Assembly: GCF_014699005.1 (NCBI RefSeq)
Contig: NZ_JACWZY010000003.1
Coordinates: forward strand, 343,978-407,977
Direction of reading: 5' to 3'
Length of the DNA stretch: 64,000 nt
DNA from: Spirosoma profusum
GTDB taxonomy: Bacteria; Bacteroidota; Bacteroidia; Cytophagales; Spirosomataceae
The notes below the pieces were generated by a model that was not told the DNA's origin, ran no database searches, and worked only from the letters and a program-made list of their open reading frames with translations. The position numbers and the translations under genes were made by a program. The first letter of the stretch is position 1, and every line of letters starts with the position of its first letter. Below are positions 35,041 to 43,825 of this stretch, piece by piece.

Positions 35041-36510
35041 TTACTTTCTATAGTCCAACGCTGGTTTTCGGTCGCCGAGCAGGGCTTCGTATTTGAAATC
35101 GGCCCCGCGTTTCTGATTCCATTCGGCGGTGGCTTTCTCGATGAGGGTTGGCGTTTTGTATAAATCCAGCGCGGTCAGGGCTATTGTTTTAGCGGCTACC
35201 AGCATGCCTTTTTGCCCGATGCTCATACCACTGGCAGCCGTCGACTGCCAGCTATGCGCCGATGAACCCGGTACCCACGTAGCAGTCGACAAGCCAACTG
35301 TCGGAACTACCCAGCTTACGTCGCCTACGTCGGTAGAAGCACTACTAGTGGTGGTTTCAGAAGCTGTCCGGAAGTCTTTTACCTCTGCCGCACTTTCAAT
35401 AGGTACTTTCGGACCGTTGAACGTAGTACTGATTTTTTGAGCGAAAGCCGTTTCTTCGGACGTGTATTTGATGCCGCCAACAGTTTGCAGATTCTGGTGC
35501 ATCACTTCGGCCAGCGTTACGTTTGGCAACAGGTTATACACGCCACCTAAAACCTCCCATTCTACTTGTGTACCAGTGCCTTTGGCAGCTCCTTCAGCAG
35601 CATTTTCGATACGTTTCCAGACACTTTGCAGGATGTCGCGGTCCTTGTGGCGAGCGTAGTAATAAACTTCGGCAAAGGCTGGTACTACGTTCGGTGCTTC
35701 GCCCCCGCGCGTGATAACGTAGTGAATGCGCGTATCGGATGGAATATGCTCGCGCATCATGTTGACCATGTAGTTCATAGACTCCACACCATCAAGCGCC
35801 GACCGACCCCGTTCGGGCGAGGCTGCTGCGTGTGCCGCGATGCCTTTGAACCGAAATTTGGCGTTTTTGTTGGCCAGCGACGTACTGGCATCAGCCGCAT
35901 TCTGAGCGCCGGGGTGCCAGTGCAGCACTACGTCGACATCCTTGAATAATCCTTCACGAACCATGTACACCTTGCCTGAACCACCTTCTTCGGCGGGACA
36001 ACCGTAAATACGTATCGTTCCCGAATGCCCCGATTTCTTCAACCAATCTTTGACTTCGGTAGCGGCTGCTACAGAAGCGGTTCCAAACAGATTATGCCCG
36101 CAACCATGACCACCTTTTTGCCCCTGAATAGGCGTGAAATCGGGCTTGGCTTCCGTGGCCAGGCCGGGTAGTGCATCATATTCACCCAAAATACCGATAA
36201 CAGGTTTGCCAGAACCATACGTAGCAACAAAAGCCGTCGGAATTCCCGCTACGCCCGTTTTTACGTCGAAGCCTTCTTTCTTTAATTGTTCTACTAACAA
36301 GGCCGCGCTTTTTTCCTCCTGATAGCCCAGTTCGGCAAAATCCCAGATTTGCTTCGAGATACCCGCATATTCAGGAAATCGCTTATCGAGGTCAGCTAGT
36401 ATCGTTTGCTTGTCAGAGTCAATGGCTGGCGTTACTGCTTTTTTTGCTTTGGGTTGAGCAATGGCAAGCAAAGGCAGCAGAAGCACTGCGGTAAGAAATT
36501 GTGTTTTCAT
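35041..36510 (-). CDS. Exported M20-family amidohydrolase (AbgB-like)
   Basis: The product is 489 residues; ATG 36510 opens a signal peptide (MKTQFLTAVLLLPLLAIAQP). It matches the M20D amidohydrolases related to p-aminobenzoyl-glutamate hydrolase subunit B: GILGEYDALPGL near residue 110, GHGCGHNLFG near 135 with metal ligands, YGCPAEEGGSGK near 170 with the catalytic Glu pair, LHWHPG near 200, and a dimerisation domain from about 215. The enzyme hydrolyses an amide bond, but the substrate is unknown. Export is uncommon for AbgB itself, so it may act on peptides or acylated compounds in the periplasm. Confidence 0.85.
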   Translation of the reverse strand: MKTQFLTAVLLLPLLAIAQPKAKKAVTPAIDSDKQTILADLDKRFPEYAGISKQIWDFAELGYQEEKSAALLVEQLKKEGFDVKTGVAGIPTAFVATYGSGKPVIGILGEYDALPGLATEAKPDFTPIQGQKGGHGCGHNLFGTASVAAATEVKDWLKKSGHSGTIRIYGCPAEEGGSGKVYMVREGLFKDVDVVLHWHPGAQNAADASTSLANKNAKFRFKGIAAHAAASPERGRSALDGVESMNYMVNMMREHIPSDTRIHYVITRGGEAPNVVPAFAEVYYYARHKDRDILQSVWKRIENAAEGAAKGTGTQVEWEVLGGVYNLLPNVTLAEVMHQNLQTVGGIKYTSEETAFAQKISTTFNGPKVPIESAAEVKDFRTASETTTSSASTDVGDVSWVVPTVGLSTATWVPGSSAHSWQSTAASGMSIGQKGMLVAAKTIALTALDLYKTPTLIEKATAEWNQKRGADFKYEALLGDRKPALDYRK

Positions 36511-36668
36511 AGAAATCATCGTGGTTGTATTCAGAGGACTAATTAGGTATTGAAGCCGATAAAAATACGGTAAAAACAAAAAAGAACGTAATAATAATTG
36601 CCCATTCCATAGATATACGTAACGGAGAGAAGGCTCACATTGGACATTACATTAAGAAAACGAATGGG

Positions 36669-38153
36669 TTATTGGTTCCCGGGAGGAGTCGCTGCAGCTA
36701 ACGGAGGAGCGTCGGTTACGGCGGGCGACGGGTCTGGTTTTGGTTTGCCACGTAGAAAGGAAAGAAGGGCTCCCGTCAGTATCAATCCGGTCATAATCAG
36801 GTACGCGTAATGCATACCAAGTAATTGAGCGTCTGTCGTTTCGGGCGTTACGTTATGGGCGAGTGCGTATCGATTTCGGGCACTATACCACACAGCTGCG
36901 GCCAGCGCAATGCCGACTACGAAGCCGAGATTTCGCATGAAAGCTATCATACTACTGGCAATAGCACGCTGTGATAGGGGAGCGGAGTTTAAAGCACTGC
37001 TACTGTTGGGCGATTGAAAAAGCCCGAATCCTAAACTCACCAGCGAACTCCGCCAGATAACATCTTTCCACTCCCAACTCGTATCCAGAAACGAAAAAGC
37101 AAAATAGCCACAGGCCGTTACCAACAACCCCGCACTTGACAACCAGCGCGTTGGAACTCGACTGGATAAATACCCACCCAATGGAGCTACAATACTAAGA
37201 GTCAACGGACCGGCCAACAGTACTAAACCCGCTCGTTCGGGAGTTAGCCCCAAGAGTTGCTGAAGGAAAAAAGGAATCACAAATAGGTTGCCGCCCGATG
37301 CCACAAACCCACAAAAAGCCGCCAAAATCGCCGAGCTAAACGGCCATATTTTAAACAAACTCAGACGTAACATCGGCTCACTGACGCGCATTTCCCAGAT
37401 GAGAAAAAGCAACAGCAATACAGCGCCAATGGATAACAGGCTGATAACTAACGTATCATCCCAGCCGTAGCGGGGTTCAGGACCGAAATCTAAGCCGGTC
37501 AGCAACGTAACGACGCCCAGCAGGAACAAACCCGCTCCCACCAGATCGAAACGCTGGCCGGTTACTTTGGGGCTTTCGGGTAAAATGGTCCAGGCACGCC
37601 AGATTGCGATTAAGCCAATCGGTACGTTGACCCAGAAAATGCTCGTCCACCCGAATTTGCCGAGCAATAACCCGCCAATCACCGGCCCGGCGCTGGAGCC
37701 TGCTGCCACCACCGATCCCATAAACCCGAGCGCCTGACCACGCTCTTTAGGCGCAAAAGCATCACCGATAATAGCTGGTCCAACGGCATAAATCATAGCG
37801 GCTCCCAACCCCTGTACCACGCGAAACCCCACAAGCGACCACAGATTCCAGGCTAAGCCACAAAGCAGTGAGCCAAACACAAATACACAGAACCCACTGA
37901 TGTACAATTGCCGTCGCCCGACCCAGTCCGACAGTTTGCCCATGATGAGCAACGTACTGGTTGTCGTGAGCAGGTAACACAGCACAATCCATTCCACACT
38001 ATCGCCAGCCGCCAGCTCCCGACGAATGGTAGGCAGGGCGATGTTCACGATGCTGCTGTCGAGTGTCGACATGAACGTACCAAACATTACCGTTCCCAGA
38101 ATAATCCATTTGTTGGGCGACGACGTAGTGGTTGTGGTAACAGAAGCAGGCAC
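36669..38153 (-). CDS. MFS drug-type transporter, DHA2 (EmrB/QacA) family, 14 TM
   Basis: The 494-residue product has about 14 hydrophobic helices and the DHA2 signature near the start (MFGTFMSTLDSSIVNIALPTIRREL). Motif A-like GKLSDWVGRRQLYISG follows near residue 80, and motif C-like GSVVAAGSSAGPVIGGLLLG near 155. The polar C-terminal tail is Pro/Ala-rich. Members export drugs, dyes or metabolites using the proton gradient. It lies on the same strand as the M20 enzyme, 158 bases upstream of it, so a shared transcript is possible but not certain. Confidence 0.9.
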   Translation of the reverse strand: MPASVTTTTTSSPNKWIILGTVMFGTFMSTLDSSIVNIALPTIRRELAAGDSVEWIVLCYLLTTTSTLLIMGKLSDWVGRRQLYISGFCVFVFGSLLCGLAWNLWSLVGFRVVQGLGAAMIYAVGPAIIGDAFAPKERGQALGFMGSVVAAGSSAGPVIGGLLLGKFGWTSIFWVNVPIGLIAIWRAWTILPESPKVTGQRFDLVGAGLFLLGVVTLLTGLDFGPEPRYGWDDTLVISLLSIGAVLLLLFLIWEMRVSEPMLRLSLFKIWPFSSAILAAFCGFVASGGNLFVIPFFLQQLLGLTPERAGLVLLAGPLTLSIVAPLGGYLSSRVPTRWLSSAGLLVTACGYFAFSFLDTSWEWKDVIWRSSLVSLGFGLFQSPNSSSALNSAPLSQRAIASSMIAFMRNLGFVVGIALAAAVWYSARNRYALAHNVTPETTDAQLLGMHYAYLIMTGLILTGALLSFLRGKPKPDPSPAVTDAPPLAAATPPGNQ

Positions 38154-38460
38154 AGGCGAAACAGGTTAATTCGAAAACCTAACTGGCAGAAACACTACGT
38201 TGTTCAGGATGAACCTTTTTGTCATACTTCGTGCCTCAGCATGACAAAAACGCTCGTTTTGAGACTAGTGTTAGAAGTCTGAACAGGCTCGCTATTATAA
38301 AAACTTTAAACACGTTCAACATTTTGCAACTGTTCCCAACCTGTTCCTCTCGTTCGGTACGTATCCTATATCCGAATGATTGCGCCGGAAGCGAGTAATT
38401 AGTTAAATTCGGTATTTTGCGCCGTCGTTGGTCTTTACTGGCTGCTAACTATTCTTGCAA
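38154..38460. repeat. Intergenic region with a GTTTTTGTCAT-family inverted repeat
   Basis: This gap of 307 bases separates the divergent MFS and xylulokinase-like genes. It holds TTTTTGTCAT near 38216-38225 and ATGACAAAAA near 38241-38250 as inverted arms, with CTTCGTGCCTCAGC between. This is a short relative of the element at 8289-8406. Just before the kinase, TATTTTG near 38412 is one base short of a -7 box. Nothing else is recognisable. Confidence 0.55.
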
Positions 38461-39945
38461 ATGTATCTCCTTGGATTTGATCTCGGCAGCTCGTCTGTCA
38501 AAGCGTGTTTAGTCGATGCTGATAGCGGTAACGTTGTTGCCTCGGCATTTTACCCGCAACCCGAAATGGCCATAGAAGCCCCGCAACCAGGCTTTGCCGA
38601 ACAACAACCCGAACTCTGGTGGCAAAACGCCTGTCTGGCCAGTAAAGCCGTAATGCAACAGGCCGCCATTCAACCAGGTGAGGTAAAGGCCATCGGTATT
38701 TCCTATCAGATGCACGGGCTGGTGGTCGTCGACAAGGATTTTAATGTACTACGTCCTTCCATCATCTGGTGCGATAGTCGGGCAGTTGCTTACGGAAATG
38801 CCGCTTTCGATGCACTCGGTCACGAACATACGCTGCATCATTTACTGAATTCGCCGGGCAATTTCACGGCGGCAAAACTCGCCTGGGTTAAAGCCAACGA
38901 ACCCGATGTGTACGCACAGGTTTCACAGTTCATGCTTCCCGGCGATTATCTGGCCGCGCGCATGACTGGCGATATTGTTACTACGGCTTCAGGGCTTTCA
39001 GAAGGTGCATTCTGGGATTTTCAGGAAGCAAAGCCCGCGCAATTCCTGCTCGATTATTTCGGATTTGCTACGTCGTTAATTCCCCCCATCAAACCCACCT
39101 TTGCCCCGCAAGGCGAGATAACCGCATCGGCAGCCGCTGAACTGGGCCTTGCCGCCGGTACGCCCGTTACGTATCGAGCGGGTGATCAGCCTAATAATGC
39201 ATGGTCATTGAACGTACTGGAACCGGGTCAGATTGCGGCTACCGCCGGTACGTCGGGCGTAGTGTATGGCGTGAGTGATCAGGCCAAATACGATCCGAAA
39301 TCGCGGGTCAATACGTTCCTGCATGTCAGCCACACGGCTCAGGCTCCGCGTTATGGCGTTTTGTTGTGCGTGAATGGGACGGGTATTTTAAATAGCTGGC
39401 TACGGAATCAGGTGCTACGTCGAACGGTGGGCTACGACGAGATGAACGTACTGGCACACGAAGCCCCCATCGGTGCCGACGGGCTGGTGTGTCTGCCTTT
39501 TGGAAATGGAGCTGAACGGATGCTCGAAAACGCTGATTTAGGGGCGTCGTTTCATGGCTTGCAACTCACACGACACGGTTTGCCGCACCTGATCCGTTCG
39601 GCGCATGAGGGAATCGTTTTTGCGTTTTACTACGGTATCCAGATTATGGAAAGCTTAGGCGTTGGACTGCAAAAGATTCGTGCTGGAGAAGCTAATATGT
39701 TCCTGAGTCCGCTTTTCCGTGATACGTTGGCCAACCTCACCGGCGCTACCATCGAACTGTACAACACCGATGGTGCGCAGGGAGCCGCTCGTGGTGCGGG
39801 TCTGGGATTGGGACATTACAAAAATGCGCAGGAAGCGTTCACAGGTTTACACGTAACGAAAACCATCGAACCCGATATGCGCGCGCAGGAAGCGTATCGA
39901 GCAGCTTACGGGCGGTGGTTGATGGCTTTGGAAGGAAATCGCTAG
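38461..39945 (+). CDS. xylB: FGGY-family sugar kinase, xylulokinase-like
   Basis: The 494-residue product from ATG 38461 has the FGGY fold. The N-terminal ATPase domain starts YLLGFDLGSSSVKACLVD. GISYQMHGLVVVD near residue 80 and IIWCDSRA near 102 are typical of xylulokinase, including the Met-His pair that contacts the sugar. The second lobe has RAGDQPNNAWS near 240 with the catalytic Asp, TAGTSGVVYG near 262, and GGARG-like QGAARGAGLGLG near 442. It should phosphorylate D-xylulose for the pentose phosphate route. No xylose isomerase gene is adjacent. Its stop codon overlaps the -7 box of the next gene. Confidence 0.85.
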   Translation: MYLLGFDLGSSSVKACLVDADSGNVVASAFYPQPEMAIEAPQPGFAEQQPELWWQNACLASKAVMQQAAIQPGEVKAIGISYQMHGLVVVDKDFNVLRPSIIWCDSRAVAYGNAAFDALGHEHTLHHLLNSPGNFTAAKLAWVKANEPDVYAQVSQFMLPGDYLAARMTGDIVTTASGLSEGAFWDFQEAKPAQFLLDYFGFATSLIPPIKPTFAPQGEITASAAAELGLAAGTPVTYRAGDQPNNAWSLNVLEPGQIAATAGTSGVVYGVSDQAKYDPKSRVNTFLHVSHTAQAPRYGVLLCVNGTGILNSWLRNQVLRRTVGYDEMNVLAHEAPIGADGLVCLPFGNGAERMLENADLGASFHGLQLTRHGLPHLIRSAHEGIVFAFYYGIQIMESLGVGLQKIRAGEANMFLSPLFRDTLANLTGATIELYNTDGAQGAARGAGLGLGHYKNAQEAFTGLHVTKTIEPDMRAQEAYRAAYGRWLMALEGNR

Positions 39946-39950
39946 TTTTG
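39919..39950 (+). promoter_or_regulatory. Possible promoter of the DUF433/DUF5615 pair
   Basis: TTG (39919-39921), a 21-base spacer and TAGTTTTG (39943-39950) fit the Bacteroidota pattern. The box overlaps the kinase stop codon and would give a leader of only about 10 bases before ATG 39966. Confidence 0.4.
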
Positions 39951-39965
39951 TATAAATTATTTAGT

Positions 39966-40211
39966 ATGAAATACGTCCATCCCCGATATCCTCGTATTAC
40001 CATTGACCCGGAAGTGTGCACAGGTCAGCCATCTATTCGTGGGATGCGTTTCCCGGTCACGTCACTATTGGCTTACCTAAGCAGCGGTATGACGTATGAA
40101 GAACTGCTGACTGAATTTCCTTTTCTGGAACGCGATGATATTCTTGAGGCTTTGTCTTTTTCATCAGAAAGGCTTCATGAAAGCTTTTTTCCGCTTCAGA
40201 AGGCCGCTTAA
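39966..40211 (+). CDS. DUF433 antitoxin-like protein
   Basis: The 81-residue product has the DUF433 pattern: RITIDPEVCTGQPSIRGMRFPVTSLLAYLSSG (the CxGxPxIRGxR segment), then MTYEELLTEFPFLERDDILEAL, an HTH-like helix set. DUF433 proteins usually neutralise a DUF5615 PIN-like partner encoded immediately downstream. Here the downstream frame starts three bases after the stop but is broken by a TAG. The antitoxin itself looks intact. Confidence 0.85.
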   Translation: MKYVHPRYPRITIDPEVCTGQPSIRGMRFPVTSLLAYLSSGMTYEELLTEFPFLERDDILEALSFSSERLHESFFPLQKAA

Positions 40212-40214
40212 GGA

Positions 40215-40583
40215 ATGAAGTTTTTACTCGATGTTAATATTCCGCCTTCTCTGGGCGAACGCCTAATAGCAATTGGTCATTCGTATCGTTGGGTTCCGAT
40301 TTGTATGGAACCGAGAGCCAGCGATTTGACCATCTTACAGGAAGCGGCTACCAGCAATTAGGTTATTATAACGTATGACACCGATTTCGGTACATTACTC
40401 TCGTTTTTTAGCTCTGCTGAACCGTCCGTTATTCTTTTTCGTATTGATAAAATCAATGCGGACTTATTTTTTAACGTATTGATTGCTAACTGGTCGATTA
40501 TCCAACAATCATTGGAAGAAGGAGCTTTGGTGATTTTCGAAGAGGATAAACTTCGTATTCGTGCCTTGCCGATTCGGCGATAA
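40215..40583 (+). pseudogene. DUF5615 PIN-like toxin with an in-frame TAG
   Basis: From ATG 40215 the frame reads KFLLDVNIPPSLGERLIAIGH, then ASDLTILQEAATSN, then TAG at 40359-40361. It continues VIITYDTDFGTLLSF to TAA at 40581-40583. Apart from the stop this is a full-length (about 122 residue) DUF5615 protein with the family's N-terminal Asp (LLDVN) and the TYDTDFG acidic motif. The stop sits where relatives usually carry Lys, Glu or Asp codons, so one base change explains it. The toxin is therefore truncated before its acidic motif. I infer a disabled toxin-antitoxin pair. Confidence 0.82.
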
Positions 40584-40599
40584 GTATCAAAACCAGGTT

Positions 40600-40950
40600 C
40601 TAAAATTTGACCCCAAAATGCAGCCCCGGTTCGGGCAAAAAGTAGTTCTTCCACTTCCGTTCCATTCTGGAAAATGATTCGGGCATATTAGTATTTACGG
40701 GCCAATGAGTTACCGCTATAGACGGTTCTATAAAGAAGCGGTTGCGAAACAGCGGAATATGATAACCCACGCGAAAAACCGTAAATAGCTGAAATCCATT
40801 CTGGATTTTCGTGTTTTCAGTATTCTTGTACTGCTGTAGAAAAGGAGTCGCGTGAACGGCTGCATAAAGTCCTTTCCAGAGATAGCGCTGATAAGCAAGA
40901 CCAAGCCCAAACGATCGGATATGTCCCGGATAATTTTCGTTCCTGAGCAA
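40600..40950 (-). pseudogene. C-terminal stump of an outer-membrane beta-barrel protein
   Basis: The frame encodes about 116 residues ending in PEPGLHFGVKF, a typical barrel C-terminus with a terminal Phe. Alternating strands such as IRSFGLGLAYQRYLW and FFIEPSIAVTHWPVN are visible. There is no signal peptide, and the upstream sequence runs directly into the end of a Crp-like gene in another frame. The N-terminal part of the barrel was therefore probably lost by a deletion that joined the two genes near 40935-40955. The fragment might still be translated from an internal ATG, but it could not be exported. Confidence 0.7.
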
Positions 40951-41507
40951 TCCGTCGACGAATGCGGCTGAGCGATTCGGGTTTCATGGCCAGATAACTG
41001 GCCAGTTGATGCAGTGGAATTCGTTGAATTAAATCAGGTCTTGTCTCCAGCAAATTCGGTAACGCTGTTCGGGCGATGCGTTTTTGAAATCGGCAAACGC
41101 GTTTTGACTCTTCGCCAGCAATTCTTCGGAGAGAATACGGCACAGGGTTTCAAACCGGGGAAATTTCTCAAAAACGATTTGTTCCATACTGGGGTCCGAT
41201 ACGAGCAGAATGGAATCTTCTACGCAAGCCACGTAGTAATCGGACGGTTTTTTATTGACAACGCAGACCGGCGTACACGATTCGGACTCGATATAAAATT
41301 CGGTAGTACGTTCATCGCCATCAATAATGTGATAGGACCGCAAACAGCCTTTCATCACGAAATACGAATTTTTTGACAATTCGCCTTCTCTTAACAGAAC
41401 GGTACCTTTTTAAAACTATGAAATAAAGCAAGGTCAGTTATAATATTCTTCTCTTCATCCGTAAGTGTTACGTATTGGCCTATAAAAGCAAAAAGTTCCT
41501 GTTCCAT
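40930..41507 (-). pseudogene. Crp/Fnr-family regulator broken by two frameshifts
   Basis: Three frames together make one Crp/Fnr-type protein. The start MEQELFAFIGQYVTL is in one frame from ATG 41507. The cyclic-nucleotide-fold part (SKNSYFVMKGCLRSYHI, TTEFYIESESC) is in a second. NLLETRPDLIQRIPLHQLASYL and the HTH MKPESLSRIRRRIAQER are in a third. The first shift lies in a T-run at 41407-41411, which needs one more base. The second lies near 41055-41062. The C-terminus runs straight into the barrel stump. Similar family members in Bacteroidota are about 190 residues. I infer a dead gene; sequencing error could explain the homopolymer shift but not the fusion. Confidence 0.8.
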
Positions 41508-41659
41508 TGCGTGTGTTTAGTGTTATGTCGTTTACCTATGTGCTAAGCCGTTCACTTTCCTAAAACTACTTTTATACTCCACTCATCTGAATGATAGCTG
41601 AAGTGGTAAATATATTAATTGCTACGTTGATGTATATTTATGTAAAAAAATGAGTCACT

Positions 41660-42406
41660 ATGAAATCGCTCAGTTTTCTTTTCGTTCTGTGTGTGCTGTT
41701 AACAAGTTGCACGCCTAAAATTCAGGTTGTTACGTTGCGGGGATCGAATGTTCATCCGGACAAAGAAGGTCTTAGTATCGATAACGATACGTTGACGCTT
41801 CGATATGACTTTGCCAGCGAACGTGGCCTGATGCACCTCACGCTGATCAACAAACTCAATAAGCCATTATACGTTGACTGGAAACGCTCTTCGTTTATCA
41901 TCGGGCAGGACAAAATTGATTATTGGTACGACGTAGCGGAAGTGAACCTGACGGGTTCGTTGCTACGTTACAACCGTTACGTTAGTTCGCCAACCTTGAG
42001 TGGCACAATTACAAAAACCGACCCTGTTGCTTTTATCCCTCCGCAGACGAAGCTTGAAAAACAGCAATTTGTTGTGGTGCCGGCGGGTACTGTTCATCTT
42101 TCTGGTCAGTTCAAAACAGAGCATGAACCGGCGAAGTCGCCATACAGCAAAAAAATGGTCGATGTTAATGTGTACGCCTACACGCCTGACCAGTCGCCTT
42201 TAACGTTCCGCAATTTTCTGACGCTCTCAACCGACAGGGATTTCAAAACGGAATTTTTTATCGATACGAAATTTTGGGCATCAACCGTAAAAGTGCTTCC
42301 CCGCGACCACGTATTGACTACACGAGCAGGCGGAGAAAATATATACACGGTAGAGATTCCGTTCAAACAGCCGGATGGTTTCTACGTACCTTTGCCTGCC
42401 CAATAA
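41660..42406 (+). CDS. Lipoprotein of unknown function
   Basis: The 248-residue product has a lipoprotein signal (FVLCVLLTSCTPK, lipidated Cys near residue 17). The mature part is beta-rich and without a family I recognise, with segments such as LTLINKLNKPLYVDWKRSSF and FVVVPAGTVHLSG. These resemble the DUF-type Ig sandwiches of Bacteroidota surface lipoproteins. It is followed after 13 bases by the gene at 42420 on the same strand, so the two are probably co-transcribed. Confidence 0.7.
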   Translation: MKSLSFLFVLCVLLTSCTPKIQVVTLRGSNVHPDKEGLSIDNDTLTLRYDFASERGLMHLTLINKLNKPLYVDWKRSSFIIGQDKIDYWYDVAEVNLTGSLLRYNRYVSSPTLSGTITKTDPVAFIPPQTKLEKQQFVVVPAGTVHLSGQFKTEHEPAKSPYSKKMVDVNVYAYTPDQSPLTFRNFLTLSTDRDFKTEFFIDTKFWASTVKVLPRDHVLTTRAGGENIYTVEIPFKQPDGFYVPLPAQ

Positions 42407-42419
42407 TTCCTTCCCGGTT

Positions 42420-42890
42420 ATGAACCCAATCTTCGCTAAACTGAACTACAAAGCGCAGCCAGAAATTGCTGTTTTAAACGCTCCAGATGAGTTTTTGCCC
42501 ATCCTTGATGAAATGAGTTCGACGGCTGCAGTTGTTACGTCTCCAGAGCAAATTCAGGTCGGTAGTTTTGCGATTGGATTCGTCAAGACACAACAGGAAG
42601 TTGATGCTGTTAGCTCGATTCTGGCCGAAAAGACGCAGGGCGATGGGCTGCTATGGCTGGCTTACCCCAAAGGTTCATCGAAAAAATACAAGTGCGATTT
42701 CAACCGCGACACCGGCTGGGCTGCCTTGGGAAAACTCGGTTTTGAGCCTGTCCGCATGGTGGCAATCGACGAGGACTGGAGCGCGCTACGTTTCCGTCGG
42801 GTTGAGTACGTTAAAAAGATGACGCGCCAGGAAAGTGGCGCTATTTCTGAACAGGGTAAGGCGAAAGTCCGGCAGGAAGCAACCCGATAA
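42420..42890 (+). CDS. DUF3052-like protein
   Basis: The 156-residue product from ATG 42420 has no export signal. Its layout, with AVLNAPDEFLPIL early, then GLLWLAYPKGSSKKYKCDFNRD in the middle and GFEPVRMVAIDEDWSALRFR late, resembles the DUF3052 group, whose biochemical role is not known. It shares a transcript with the upstream lipoprotein by position and converges on the DUF6528 gene. The family assignment is from pattern memory and is tentative. Confidence 0.65.
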   Translation: MNPIFAKLNYKAQPEIAVLNAPDEFLPILDEMSSTAAVVTSPEQIQVGSFAIGFVKTQQEVDAVSSILAEKTQGDGLLWLAYPKGSSKKYKCDFNRDTGWAALGKLGFEPVRMVAIDEDWSALRFRRVEYVKKMTRQESGAISEQGKAKVRQEATR

Positions 42891-42908
42891 GTGTTACGTT
42901 GCTTCACC

Positions 42909-43814
42909 TCACTGCTCGCTAAACCAGCGGGCTTTATACACCTGCATGGTGGGAAAACTGAGCGCGTGGGTTGGATGCTGGAAACGAACGTGGTACGTCC
43001 ACCAGCTTTTTTCCGGAACTGTGTAAATAAATTGTCCTGATTTATCCAGACCAACGCTTTTGGTATCATGCGCTTCTGTGAAACCGGGTATTTTGGTGAA
43101 CGTATGCCCGTTCAAATCAAACGACCAGGTTCCGGTCATTTCCGTCAGAAACAAGTGGTTTCCATCAGGAGCGGGTTGCAGGTCGTGACCGCTTTTGCCG
43201 GGAATATTCCATTCATTTACCTTTTTCAGGGATGGCTGACCAGTTTTTACCAGCTTATATTCACGTAGCACACTCATTCCCAGGGCGAATAGGCTCTTTC
43301 GTTTATCATCCCAAACGACACCGTGCGCTGAATACAGGGTGTCGCTGAAGAGAGGTTTGTCGGGCTGGTGGCTGTCGAACAGCATAATTCGGTTGCCCTC
43401 TTTATGTGTCGAAGCGGCTGCGGCAATCAAATCGCCGGGTAATAACTCGATAGAATGGGCGTTGGGAACAGCCGCATGAAACAGCACTTTTTTATCCTTC
43501 CGGCGGATAATAGCGATGGCCCCACCCGATGAAGAAACCAGAATCTGCTCACCTTTTCGGATGGCTTTGCAATCGTCCATTGTATTGAACTTCTTCAGTC
43601 GAAACGCTTCAGGTAAATCCATCGCTTCGTGCGAATCCCAACTCCAGACGATGTTTGGTATACTATCTTTCTCGTCTTTATAATCGACCAGCAGCACTTT
43701 GGTATCGCCACAAACGAGCAGTTGTTTGTTCGGCTTTTGAGGGTAATGAATAATGTTGACTGAAAAATGAATAATGGCAAAAACTATAGGGCTGAAAATC
43801 AAATTTTTATCCAT
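42909..43814 (-). CDS. DUF6528 family beta-propeller protein
   Basis: The 301-residue product matches a DUF6528-type propeller: KQLLVCGDTKVLLVDY, then IVWSWDSHEAMDLPEAFR, FNTMDDCKAI, AHSIELLPGDLIAAAAS and HGVVWDDKRKSLFALG. Residues 1-27 are hydrophobic and can act as an export signal, but they are encoded by AT-rich DNA with repeated ATTATTCATT words. The original N-terminus may therefore have been replaced. It follows the sugar-binding protein gene by only 11 bases and is probably the last gene of that operon. This suggests a role in sensing or processing the same compound. Confidence 0.7.
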   Translation of the reverse strand: MDKNLIFSPIVFAIIHFSVNIIHYPQKPNKQLLVCGDTKVLLVDYKDEKDSIPNIVWSWDSHEAMDLPEAFRLKKFNTMDDCKAIRKGEQILVSSSGGAIAIIRRKDKKVLFHAAVPNAHSIELLPGDLIAAAASTHKEGNRIMLFDSHQPDKPLFSDTLYSAHGVVWDDKRKSLFALGMSVLREYKLVKTGQPSLKKVNEWNIPGKSGHDLQPAPDGNHLFLTEMTGTWSFDLNGHTFTKIPGFTEAHDTKSVGLDKSGQFIYTVPEKSWWTYHVRFQHPTHALSFPTMQVYKARWFSEQ

Positions 43815-43825
43815 TGTTCATTAAT

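Noticed and set aside
36511..36519. Alternative ATG at 36519 for the M20 amidohydrolase
   Set aside because: The ATG at 36510 gives a compact standard signal peptide; the upstream start only adds three residues.
40359..40361. TAG in the toxin as a programmed recoding site
   Set aside because: No pyrrolysine genes or recoding signals were seen, and neighbouring genes are also broken, so ordinary mutation is simpler.
40358..40654. 98-codon minus-strand frame opposite the broken toxin
   Set aside because: It is the antisense shadow of the DUF5615 frame and has no recognisable protein pattern.
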